Positions 1 to 5,343 of a stretch of DNA of 5,343 nucleotides are shown piece after piece. The position numbers and the translations under genes are program-made. The notes under the pieces are model-generated. The model was not told where the DNA came from, ran no database searches, and was given only the letters and a program-made list of their open reading frames with translations. Origin of the DNA: Kiritimatiellia bacterium (lineage in GTDB: Bacteria; Verrucomicrobiota; Kiritimatiellia; B70-G9); NCBI GenBank assembly GCA_012961745.1, contig DTYT01000310.1, forward strand, positions 1-5,343. The letters are read 5' to 3'. Numbering within the stretch: the stretch's first letter is position 1; each line of letters opens with the position of its first letter.

Positions 1-1
1 T

Positions 2-994
2 ACGGGGTTTGGGGGTGCGGTGTATTTTGACGATGCTGGCCAGGCCCTGGTGAGCACCGGGGGGAGTGTTTCGGGGCTACTGCGGAATCCCGGATACGAT
101 GACGGAGTACCGGGAAATGCATATGACCTTGATGCCTCCAGTCAGTTGCCGGCGTGGAAGTGGTACGGCGGTACGAACGCGGGCTTCATTTCACGAGAGC
201 ACTGCAAGGATGGCGAACAAGCATTGGTAGTAACCTGGCCTCAGAACACCATGGCGCAGGATTGGCCGGCGGCCGGTGGCGTAACCTATGTGGCATCTGG
301 CTACCTGTTCACACCATCTGATAAAAAGTTCAACAGCGATGGATCGTCGTACGGGCGGCTGGAAATGGTGTTCTACGTAGGCGGCGACACTAATCCCGCT
401 CAGGACTACATCTATTACTCGGCGCGCTTCACATGGCAGAAGCCTGCAGATCAGTGGATCTACTTCAGCGTTACCGGGATGGCGCCGCCGGAGGCGGTGG
501 TAACCGGGAGGCTCAACTGTACGATTTACTCCGACGATCCGGGCGGGGATATGGACTTGGCCGGTGTCATATATTTCGACCAACTGAGTGTCATACAGCA
601 GGGTGGTATGTCTGACTGGGAGCAGTGGCAGATGCAGAACTTCGGGAGTACCAACGCTCCCGGCACGGGCCCGGTCGAGGACTATGACGGGGACGGGTAT
701 CTGAACTGGTCGGAATTTATAGCCGGCACGCAGCCGACGAATGAGGGTTCATACCTCAGTGCGAGCAGCGAGCAACAGCAATCGTCGAAGACCTCGTTGG
801 TGATAAAGTGGGACAGTACTTCCGGGCGGTATTACGCAGTGCTGCGGAGTTCGACCGGACCGGGACCGGGCAATATGAGCATGGTGGCCAGCAATATAGT
901 TGCTACGCCGCCGGAAAACGTATACATAGACGATGTGGGCAATGCTTGGCAGGTATACTACTACCGAATCCAGGTCCGGACCAACCAGTGGTGA
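2..994 (+). CDS. C-terminal part of a large secreted multi-domain protein (beta-sandwich, calcium loop, C-terminal beta domain); 5' partial
   Basis: The frame is open from the first bases, and the earliest possible start (GTG at 20) falls inside a conserved-looking strand, 'GAVYFDDA', so the true start is upstream. Numbering from the codon at position 2, 330 residues are visible. Residues 1-15 look like the last strand of one jelly-roll domain. Residues ~26-200 form a second one, opening with 'NPGYDDG' and closing with 'IYFDQLSV' (190-197). This is the usual shape of carbohydrate-binding-type beta-sandwiches (CBM4/9-like), though no family can be fixed. Residues 227-238 form a perfect EF-hand-type loop (D227, D229, D231, G232, N235, E238) followed by 'AGTQPTN'. 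Residues ~265-330 form a small beta domain. The last two parts are typical of extracellular Kiritimatiellota/Verrucomicrobiota proteins. No catalytic residues are visible; any enzymatic domain would be upstream. The stop lies 10 nt before the next gene, so co-transcription is likely. Confidence 0.85.
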   Translation, partial: TGFGGAVYFDDAGQALVSTGGSVSGLLRNPGYDDGVPGNAYDLDASSQLPAWKWYGGTNAGFISREHCKDGEQALVVTWPQNTMAQDWPAAGGVTYVASGYLFTPSDKKFNSDGSSYGRLEMVFYVGGDTNPAQDYIYYSARFTWQKPADQWIYFSVTGMAPPEAVVTGRLNCTIYSDDPGGDMDLAGVIYFDQLSVIQQGGMSDWEQWQMQNFGSTNAPGTGPVEDYDGDGYLNWSEFIAGTQPTNEGSYLSASSEQQQSSKTSLVIKWDSTSGRYYAVLRSSTGPGPGNMSMVASNIVATPPENVYIDDVGNAWQVYYYRIQVRTNQW

Positions 995-1004
995 GAGAGA
1001 CGGC

Positions 1005-3530
1005 ATGAGGTCGCGGAAAGTCCTTTCAGTTATGGTTCTTCTTTTCATCCCCTGCATCCTGCGGGCGGCAGTACCTGAGCCCACGTTCGAGCTGTGGGAG
1101 CGCGGGGTCCCGGAAATGATTCCTTATGAGGAGTATGGCTATTTTACGAATGAAGGAACCGTAGCATTCAGCTATATAGTTACCAATGAAGTGGGCCTTG
1201 CGATCGCCTCGGGAGAAGGCGTGGATCCGAATCGGAGTGTCTATGACGATCCAGCGTACGAGCGGATGAAGAAGGGCGGCAAGCTCAAGGGGGACCCTTG
1301 GAAGCACGTACTGACGCCGCATCATCAGCGCGACTTCTTCATCTGGGCTGACGCGAGCGAGGATGCTGGTGTGCGGCAGTTCTTTCAGGCGAAGATACTT
1401 TATCGCGCCGGTCATGTAATCCAGGCGCTGAAGGGTTTTTACGCGGCGATGATGTTTTACCCCCAATCGGAGGGCTGGAGTGAGGCGGGGAATTTCACGT
1501 GGAGCGTAGCGGAGGCCGCACTTAAGGAGATAAAGAACATTCTCAAGGAGCATCCGGAGGTTGGTTGGAGGCTGGATGGGGCCAAGGTTGAGGTGAGGAA
1601 CCAGAACATCCGCAAGCAAATCCTCGTGACCCCGGGAAAGTGGGTCTGCGTCAAGACCGAGAGAAGTGAGACGGCGCCCCGCGAGCCTGTGCCAGAAGGT
1701 GGGCCAAGCTTTGAACTGTACGACCCGGGCATCGATCGGCCGGTTCCCTACCCGGAGTTTGGATATTTCACGAATGAAGGCACTTACCAGTTCGCCTACG
1801 TCATCACCGACCGGGTCGGGCTGGCGGAAGCTTCGGGCGAATTCGTTGATCCCAATCGGAGTGTCTATGAGGATCCGGCCTACCTTGAGGCCAGGAAGGA
1901 AGGAAAGCTGGATGTTGAAGATCACTGGAAGCACACCCAAACGCCCAACCACCAGCTCGATCTTTTCATCTGGGCGGATGCGCCCGAGGACGCGGGGGTG
2001 CGGCAATTTTTCCTGGGACAGATTCTGGAACGGGCGGGACATTACATGCAGGCGCTCAAGGCGTATCACGCCTCCATGGTGCTTTACCCCGCATCGGTAT
2101 GCTGGAGCTCCGGCGGGGAGTTTGAATGGAGCATAGCCGAGGCGGCGTGGCACGCGATCGAGAACCTCACCAGGGAGCATCCCGAACTGGGTTGGAAACT
2201 CGCGGGTGCGGATGTGACGACGTTCGTGGACCAGAGCGGAATGAAGGTCGCGGTATGTCCCGGGAATTTTGAAAGGTTGGAATCGCTGCCGAGGAAGGTC
2301 CCCGCATCTGAGACGGGTGAAGCGTATCGCGTTCTGGAAAGGCTTAAGATCGTTGGGAAGCGGGGTGAAGGCAAAGTAAGGTTTGTGAAGTATGAGAACG
2401 GCCATTGGCAGATGCTGGTGGATAATGAGCCGTACTTTATCAAGGGGGTCACTTATGCGCCCACGATGGTGGGGAGGCTTCCCTGGAAGTGGGAATGGAT
2501 GTGGGCCGACGAGAATACCAACGGGTTCGTTGACGCGTTGGAAGCCTGGGTGGATCGTAACCGTAACGGAATACGGGATTATGATGAACCTGTGGTGGGC
2601 GACTTCCATCTGCTGAGGGAGATGGGGTGCAACACGATACGGTTCTATTATACCAATGAGGAAGTGAATGTTCTTCTACTGCGCAGGATGTTCAATGAAC
2701 ACGGCATCCGCGCAATTCTGGGTGATTTCCTGGGGGCGTATTGCCACGGATCCGGTGCGACCTGGGAGGAAGGTACAGACTATACGGACCCTGAGCAGCG
2801 GAAGCGGATGTTGGCGGCGGTGGAGGCCAAAGTTCTGCGCTGTCGTCACGAACCGTGGCTATTGATGTACGTCTTGGGGAACGAGAACAACATGCCCTCG
2901 ACCGAAGACGTCAACACGACGCGGACCAATGCTGGCAGTCATCCCGAGGCCTATGCGCGATTCTTGAACGAAGTTGCCGCATTGATACACCGGTTGGATC
3001 CGGATCATCCGGTGGGAGTCGGAAATCTCATGACCGGCCTGATTGACTATTATGCCAAGTATGCTCCCGGCCTGGATTACATTGGAATCAACGCATACAT
3101 CGGGCCGCATGGCTTTGGGGCCATGTGGGAGAAGGTTTCCAAACGAATGGATCGGCCGGTGCTTATCACGGAGTTCGGATGTGACTCGTACTGGACCGGG
3201 CGTGGGGTAGATGAGCAGGCGCAAGCCGACTATATCCTGGGCTGCTGGGCCGACATTTGGTATCATCGTGCCGGTGGTCCTGGTGTCGGGAATTCGATAG
3301 GAGGGTGCGTCTTCGAATGGCTTGACGAGTGGTGGAAGGATACTCGCAATTATTTCCAGGATCCCATAGATCATCAAAGTATCGAAGCGACGGTGGGAAT
3401 GGCATTCCCAGATGGGGCGAGTCAGGAGGAGTGGCTGGGCATTGTGAGCCAGGGCGATGGAAGGGCGAGCCCGTTCCTGAGAATACCAAAGAAGGCCTAT
3501 TATGAGCTTCAGAGGGGTTGGAGAAGGTGA
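1005..3530 (+). CDS. Secreted glycoside hydrolase of clan GH-A (GH2-like TIM barrel) with duplicated N-terminal module
   Basis: 841 residues from ATG 1005. This start is chosen over upstream in-frame starts because it opens a signal peptide (RSRK, hydrophobic core, 'ILRAA', cleavage near residue 21-22) and follows the purine run GAGAGAGA. Residues 28-214 and 236-423 are two copies of an unrecognised module (see repeats). Residues ~470-841 are a (beta/alpha)8 barrel: strand 1 'DNEPYFIKGVTY' (473-484), strand 2 'NTIRFYY' (543-549, R546 the usual clan GH-A arginine), strand 3 'IRAILGDF', strand 4 'YVLGNEN' with probable acid/base E627, strand 6 'DYIGINAY', strand 7 'VLITEFG' with probable nucleophile E723, strand 8 'GGCVFEW'. 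This predicts a retaining glycosidase acting outside the cytoplasm; the substrate is unknown. The usual GH2 N-terminal sugar-binding and immunoglobulin-like domains are replaced by the duplicated module, so it may fit a GH2-related or unassigned family better. Two calcium-type loops lie at 502-513 and 517-528. No terminator is evident downstream. Confidence 0.9.
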   Translation: MRSRKVLSVMVLLFIPCILRAAVPEPTFELWERGVPEMIPYEEYGYFTNEGTVAFSYIVTNEVGLAIASGEGVDPNRSVYDDPAYERMKKGGKLKGDPWKHVLTPHHQRDFFIWADASEDAGVRQFFQAKILYRAGHVIQALKGFYAAMMFYPQSEGWSEAGNFTWSVAEAALKEIKNILKEHPEVGWRLDGAKVEVRNQNIRKQILVTPGKWVCVKTERSETAPREPVPEGGPSFELYDPGIDRPVPYPEFGYFTNEGTYQFAYVITDRVGLAEASGEFVDPNRSVYEDPAYLEARKEGKLDVEDHWKHTQTPNHQLDLFIWADAPEDAGVRQFFLGQILERAGHYMQALKAYHASMVLYPASVCWSSGGEFEWSIAEAAWHAIENLTREHPELGWKLAGADVTTFVDQSGMKVAVCPGNFERLESLPRKVPASETGEAYRVLERLKIVGKRGEGKVRFVKYENGHWQMLVDNEPYFIKGVTYAPTMVGRLPWKWEWMWADENTNGFVDALEAWVDRNRNGIRDYDEPVVGDFHLLREMGCNTIRFYYTNEEVNVLLLRRMFNEHGIRAILGDFLGAYCHGSGATWEEGTDYTDPEQRKRMLAAVEAKVLRCRHEPWLLMYVLGNENNMPSTEDVNTTRTNAGSHPEAYARFLNEVAALIHRLDPDHPVGVGNLMTGLIDYYAKYAPGLDYIGINAYIGPHGFGAMWEKVSKRMDRPVLITEFGCDSYWTGRGVDEQAQADYILGCWADIWYHRAGGPGVGNSIGGCVFEWLDEWWKDTRNYFQDPIDHQSIEATVGMAFPDGASQEEWLGIVSQGDGRASPFLRIPKKAYYELQRGWRR
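1086..1646 (+). repeat. N-terminal module copy A in the glycoside hydrolase
   Basis: Residues 28-214 of the 841-aa protein. It opens with 'FELW', contains 'YFTNEGT' and 'VDPNRSVYDDPAY', then an alpha-helical stretch ('DAGVRQFFQAKILYRAGH', 'ALKGFYAAMMFYP') with the look of a tetratricopeptide hairpin, and closes with 'PGKW'. Over its first 58 residues 38 are identical to copy B. No known domain name can be given with confidence. Confidence 0.85.
1710..2273 (+). repeat. N-terminal module copy B in the glycoside hydrolase
   Basis: Residues 236-423, offset by 208 codons (624 nt) from copy A. It has the same landmarks: 'FELY', 'YFTNEGT', 'VDPNRSVYEDPAY', 'APEDAGVRQFFLGQILERAG', 'ALKAYHASMVLYP', closing 'PGNF'. 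A 17-nt block is identical in DNA (1230-1246 and 1854-1870), while most other positions have diverged, so the duplication is old but the core is constrained. The helical part matches TPR spacing loosely. Confidence 0.85.
2508..2588 (+). other. Pair of EF-hand-like calcium-binding loops inside the catalytic barrel
   Basis: Residues 502-513 read DENTNGFVDALE and 517-528 read DRNRNGIRDYDE. Both have D at 1, N at 3, N at 5, G at 6, D at 9 and E at 12, which is the canonical EF-hand loop ligand pattern. They start 15 residues apart, much closer than in true EF-hand helix-loop-helix pairs and more like dockerin or thrombospondin-type calcium repeats. They fall after barrel strand 1 and before strand 2. 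Calcium binding is inferred from the pattern. Confidence 0.7.
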
Positions 3531-3551
3531 CGCGAGTAGAGGAGAAGGAAG

Positions 3552-3584
3552 GGAGGTGATATGCGGGAGGGAAGAATGTGCTAG
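3552..3584 (+). other. Possible 7-codon mini-ORF with a near-ideal ribosome binding site
   Basis: GGAGGTGAT at 3552-3560 is a long exact complement to the usual 16S rRNA 3' tail and is immediately followed by ATG at 3561. That ATG opens M-R-E-G-R-M-C and then TAG (3582-3584). Spacing from GGAGG to ATG is 4 nt, slightly short. It could be a leader peptide, a loading site for ribosomes that then reach the gene at 3654, or chance in a purine-rich stretch (about 3538-3577). No amino-acid bias suggests classic attenuation. Confidence 0.25.
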
Positions 3585-3594
3585 GGCTGCTCAG

Positions 3595-3624
3595 ATGACC
3601 CGAAATAATTCCTGTAATGATAAC
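3595..3624 (+). promoter_or_regulatory. Weak candidate promoter for the small secreted protein gene
   Basis: ATGACC (3595-3600) and GATAAC (3619-3624) are separated by 18 nt and each matches 4 of 6 bases of the sigma-70 consensus. They lie in the only AT-rich patch of the gap. The match is weak, and read-through from the glycosidase gene is an equally good explanation because no terminator separates them. Confidence 0.2.
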
Positions 3625-3638
3625 CGGACGACGGCAAG

Positions 3639-3645
3639 AAGGAGG
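3639..3645 (+). promoter_or_regulatory. Shine-Dalgarno sequence for the gene at 3654
   Basis: AAGGAGG sits 8 nt upstream of ATG 3654, ideal strength and spacing. It fixes the start of the 207-aa protein, whose first 20 residues then form a clean signal peptide. Confidence 0.85.
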
Positions 3646-3653
3646 CTGAAGGC

Positions 3654-4277
3654 ATGAGGAAAATGATGCTGGCGTTAGTGGTGCTGGGGGTGAGTGCGGC
3701 CGTGGCGACGGCCCAGGATCAGCCGGCGGCTGCGGAGTCGACCGAGCCGGCGGAAGAGGCGTGCCCCAAGGCCGTTCTGCCCCTTAAGCTGTACGGGGAT
3801 TGTGATGATGAATTCGATCCTCCGTACATTCCATCGGGATGGATGGGCAACTACGAGGCCATTGAGCGCGACGAATGCTGCGAAGACAACCCGCATAGCG
3901 GCAAGTATTGCATCAAGCTTACCTATAACGATGTGAAAGGTTGGGCGGGTATAGTCTGGCAGGATCCCCCCAATGACTGGGGCGATGAGTTCGGAGGCTG
4001 GGATATCTCCGGCGCGCGGCGGCTTGTGTTCTGGGCGCGCGGGGAGAAGGGGGAAGAACTGGTCGAGTTCAAATTCGGGATTCTGGGGCGCAACAAGGCA
4101 TATCCTGATTCGGCCCGGGGAAGCCTCGGTCGTGTTAAACTCACGAAGGAATGGAAGGAGTACTCCATCCCCGTGGAGGGGAAGGATCTCCGCTGCATCA
4201 AGACCGGATTCGTGTGGGTGGTGGTTGGCAGAAAGAAACCGATCACCTTCTACCTGGATGACATCCGTTGGGAATAG
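3654..4277 (+). CDS. Small secreted beta-sandwich protein, copy 1 (carbohydrate-binding-like, function unknown)
   Basis: 207 residues. Residues 1-20 are a textbook signal peptide (RK, hydrophobic core, 'ATA' before Q21). Next comes an Ala/Pro/Glu-rich linker (~21-40), then one compact domain to the end. Its landmarks are 'PPYIPSGWMGNY', 'NPHSGKYC', 'WAGIVWQDPPNDWG', 'GARRLVFWARGEKG', 'FKFGIL', 'TGFVWVV' and a final 'FYLDDIRWE'. A last strand with 'LDDI' is typical of galactose-binding-like jelly rolls (CBM11/CIA30-type folds), and the aromatic-rich 'WQDPPNDWG' could face a ligand. No catalytic motif is visible. I recall similar secreted domains in other bacteria but cannot name a family. The paralogue at 4359 shares 56 of 88 aligned core residues. 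The gene ends just before an intrinsic terminator. A surface or substrate-binding accessory to the upstream glycosidase is inferred from context only. Confidence 0.88.
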   Translation: MRKMMLALVVLGVSAAVATAQDQPAAAESTEPAEEACPKAVLPLKLYGDCDDEFDPPYIPSGWMGNYEAIERDECCEDNPHSGKYCIKLTYNDVKGWAGIVWQDPPNDWGDEFGGWDISGARRLVFWARGEKGEELVEFKFGILGRNKAYPDSARGSLGRVKLTKEWKEYSIPVEGKDLRCIKTGFVWVVVGRKKPITFYLDDIRWE

Positions 4278-4304
4278 TTACCGTCGCCCGTACGGTGTGG
4301 GCGG

Positions 4305-4341
4305 TGCCGCGGCGGGACGGGAGTCCGCCGCGGCATTTTTT
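4305..4341 (+). terminator. Strong rho-independent terminator
   Basis: TGCCGCGGCGG (4305-4315) pairs perfectly with CCGCCGCGGCA (4325-4335). The stem can extend inward by two more pairs across a bulged G, leaving a GGGA loop. Six T residues follow at 4336-4341. It lies 28 nt after the stop of the gene at 3654. A weaker ACCGT/ACGGT hairpin (4280-4296) precedes it. Confidence 0.9.
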
Positions 4342-4358
4342 GAGTAGGCCGGAACACG

Positions 4359-4997
4359 ATGGTCGTAAGACTCAGGTTACTGGTAGTGCCGGGGGCGGGG
4401 CTCATTTGGGGCTTTTGGTGTGGAAGTGCCGTGGGTGTTGAGGCTCCGCATCCCGGCCTACCGTTCGATATCTACACGGAGAAGGACTGCTGGGTCCCAT
4501 ATGCGCCGTCCGGTTGGATGGGGGACTACAAGGGGATCGAGCTGGACCTGGGGTGGCGGAAGAATCCCCACAGTGGGCGGACCTGTGTTCGCTTCCGGTA
4601 TTGCGGTCAGGAATGGGCTGGTGTGGCGTGGCAGGATCCGCCGAACGACTGGGGAGAGGAGGCGGGAGGATTTGATCTGACCGGAGCCCGGAGGCTGGTG
4701 TTTTGGGCACGCGGTGAGAATGGGGGTGAGGCAGTGGAGTTCAAGGTAGGCATTCTCACCAGCGGACCGAGGAGCGCTGAGCCGGGGCAGAAATCGGAGC
4801 TGGCCCAGAAGATTGTTTTGTATCCGGATACGGCGTCGGCTTCGAAGAGAATCGTACTTTCGCGGCAGTGGAAGAAGTATCGGATCGGGCTGGGCGGGAA
4901 GGATCTGTCGCGGATCAAGACCGGGTTCGTATGGGCGGTAAAGGGTGTGGTGGGGGGATGCGTGACTTTCTTCGTGGACGATGTCCGGTATGAGTAG
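4359..4997 (+). CDS. Small secreted beta-sandwich protein, copy 2 (paralogue of the preceding gene)
   Basis: 212 residues. ATG 4359 is the only reasonable start, because an in-frame TGA lies at 4341-4343. The upstream sequence (AGTAGG, 4343-4348) is a poor SD. Residues 1 to ~26 form a signal peptide with two arginines and a hydrophobic core; the cleavage site is unclear, and the Cys at 21 lacks a lipobox. The domain repeats the signature of the neighbour: 'PYAPSGWMGDY', 'NPHSGRTC', 'WAGVAWQDPPNDWG', 'GARRLVFWARGENG', 'FKVGIL', 'RIKTGFVWAV', 'FFVDDVRYE'. Differences are the lack of an Ala/Pro/Glu linker and about 16 extra residues (Ser/Glu/Lys-rich) between 'GIL' and 'YPD'. Two cysteines are shared (in 'DC' before 'PSGWMG' and after 'NPHSG') and may form a disulfide. 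The role is unknown; binding of an extracellular glycan is an inference from fold type and neighbours. Tandem duplication explains the pair. Confidence 0.87.
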   Translation: MVVRLRLLVVPGAGLIWGFWCGSAVGVEAPHPGLPFDIYTEKDCWVPYAPSGWMGDYKGIELDLGWRKNPHSGRTCVRFRYCGQEWAGVAWQDPPNDWGEEAGGFDLTGARRLVFWARGENGGEAVEFKVGILTSGPRSAEPGQKSELAQKIVLYPDTASASKRIVLSRQWKKYRIGLGGKDLSRIKTGFVWAVKGVVGGCVTFFVDDVRYE

Positions 4998-5023
4998 AGG
5001 AATTCTGCGGGGCTGACTCATCG

Positions 5024-5062
5024 GGATGCGGTTATCGGTGTGATTGTCTTGGGACCGCATCC
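5024..5062 (+). repeat. Inverted repeat, possible transcript-end hairpin
   Basis: GGATGCGGT (5024-5032) and ACCGCATCC (5054-5062) are perfect 9-nt complements around a 21-nt loop, 26 nt after the stop of the gene at 4359. No T-tract follows, so this is not a standard intrinsic terminator. It could be a 3' stabilising hairpin or a protein-binding site. Confidence 0.5.
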
Positions 5063-5138
5063 GGAATCTGGGGATGTTGGCGTGGCCTGAACACTGCCAC
5101 TGGTTCCTCTATCAGCGCGGATTTTCTCTTTTCTGTTA

Positions 5139-5168
5139 TTGACGCGATCTGAATACTAGTTTAATACT
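5139..5168 (+). promoter_or_regulatory. Candidate sigma-70-type promoter for the gene at 5231
   Basis: TTGACG (5139-5144, 5 of 6 consensus bases) and AATACT (5163-5168, 4 of 6) are separated by 18 nt in the most AT-rich part of the window. This would give a start near 5175 and a leader of about 55 nt before ATG 5231. The -10 element lies inside the second AATACTAGT repeat. Confidence 0.45.
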
Positions 5169-5173
5169 AGTAT
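5152..5173 (+). repeat. Tandem AATACTAGT repeat, candidate operator
   Basis: AATACTAGT occurs at 5152-5160 and again at 5163-5171, with an 11-nt period (one helical turn). Each copy holds the palindrome ACTAGT, and the second is within the 10-nt palindrome ATACTAGTAT (5164-5173). It overlaps the candidate -10 region, as a repressor or activator site would. No regulator gene is in the window. Confidence 0.45.
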
Positions 5174-5230
5174 ACGAAGATCTGCAGTGATGTTGAGGTG
5201 ACCAATCCTAGCGGGGGGTGCCGAAATGAA

Positions 5231-5343
5231 ATGAGGAAGTTCTTTCCATTATCTGTCCTTGCGGGGGGTGCGCTTATGCTGAGCGGGGTTGGGGTGAGGG
5301 GATTTGATAGCTTCATCACGATGAAGGGGGGGTATTTTTATGA
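5231..5343 (+). CDS. N-terminus of an exported protein, 3' partial; possible glycosidase
   Basis: 37 full codons are visible before the window ends. ATG 5231 is preceded by the G-rich run GCGGGGGG (5211-5218), a usable but not classical SD. The N-terminus is signal-peptide-like (RK, then 'FFPLSVLAGGALMLSGVGV'), followed by 'GFDSFITMKGGYFY' and a codon starting GA (D or E). The 'GGYFY' stretch resembles the first barrel strand region of clan GH-A enzymes ('NGKPFF'-type), which would make this another secreted glycosidase, but 37 residues cannot prove it. An in-frame GTG at 5198 would add 11 polar residues ahead of the signal peptide and is less likely. Expression is probably from the candidate promoter at 5139-5168. 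Confidence 0.65.
   Translation, partial: MRKFFPLSVLAGGALMLSGVGVRGFDSFITMKGGYFY

Noticed and set aside
933..1004. Upstream in-frame extension of the glycosidase from 933
   Set aside because: It would overlap the preceding gene by about 60 nt and bury the signal peptide; ATG 1005 gives a normal exported N-terminus.
1026..2609. A 527-codon open frame on the minus strand opposite the glycosidase
   Set aside because: It lies wholly inside a gene with clear domains and catalytic residues, shows no recognisable motif or SD, and is explained by GC-rich codon use on the coding strand.
4447..5060. Long minus-strand open frames opposite the second small protein
   Set aside because: They mirror similar frames opposite its paralogue and arise from the shared coding sequence and base composition; no motifs or plausible starts.
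5083..5098. Sigma-54-like TGGCCTGAACACTGCC with the GG-N10-GC spacing
   Set aside because: The key GG and GC are present, but several other consensus positions are wrong, no activator is visible, and a better sigma-70-type candidate lies just downstream.
5084..5100. Small GTGGC/GCCAC hairpin candidate as a terminator
   Set aside because: Only about 5 pairs, with no T-tract directly following; the T/C-rich run at 5121-5140 is too far away.
4998..5230. Possible tRNA or small RNA gene in the largest gap
   Set aside because: No cloverleaf, T-loop sequence or compact stable RNA plus terminator could be found; only the hairpin, repeat and promoter candidates listed.

Overview
The window (5,343 nt, moderately GC-rich) reads as a run of secreted, surface-type genes, all on the + strand, from an environmental bacterium most likely of the Kiritimatiellota/Verrucomicrobiota (PVC) lineage. 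The clue is the first gene. Its C-terminus has a beta-sandwich, one calcium-loop spacer (pattern DxDxDGxxNxxE followed by 'AGTQPTN') and a short beta domain containing 'ASNIVATPPENVY'. This architecture is familiar from large extracellular proteins of that group. The assignment is from memory of family patterns, not from a search.

Layout. (1) 2-994: the C-terminal 330 residues of a large extracellular protein whose start lies upstream. (2) 1005-3530: 10 nt further on, a complete 841-residue secreted protein with a duplicated ~187-residue N-terminal module and a C-terminal clan GH-A (GH2-like) TIM barrel. Both catalytic glutamates are recognisable, and two back-to-back EF-hand-like calcium loops sit inside the barrel. 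(3) 3531-3653: a purine-rich gap with a well-formed Shine-Dalgarno sequence in front of a 7-codon mini-ORF, then the next gene's own strong SD. (4) 3654-4277 and 4359-4997: two paralogous small secreted proteins (207 and 212 aa) of a beta-sandwich, carbohydrate-binding-like family. They are separated by a strong intrinsic terminator that ends only 17 nt before the second start codon. (5) 4998-5230: a 233-nt intergenic region holding an imperfect hairpin, a candidate promoter and a tandem AATACTAGT repeat. (6) 5231-end: the first 37 residues of another exported protein, cut by the window edge.

How the genes may work together (inference): every protein looks exported. One is a probable retaining glycosidase; the others look like carbohydrate- or surface-binding modules. 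The simplest reading is a locus for binding and cleaving an extracellular polysaccharide, outside the classical Bacteroidetes SusCD design. No transporter, regulator or sulfatase is visible here, so the substrate cannot be named. The least explained items are the duplicated N-terminal module of the glycosidase, the calcium-loop insertion in its barrel, and the two stand-alone small modules. No RNA gene, CRISPR array, insertion sequence or convincing minus-strand gene was seen.
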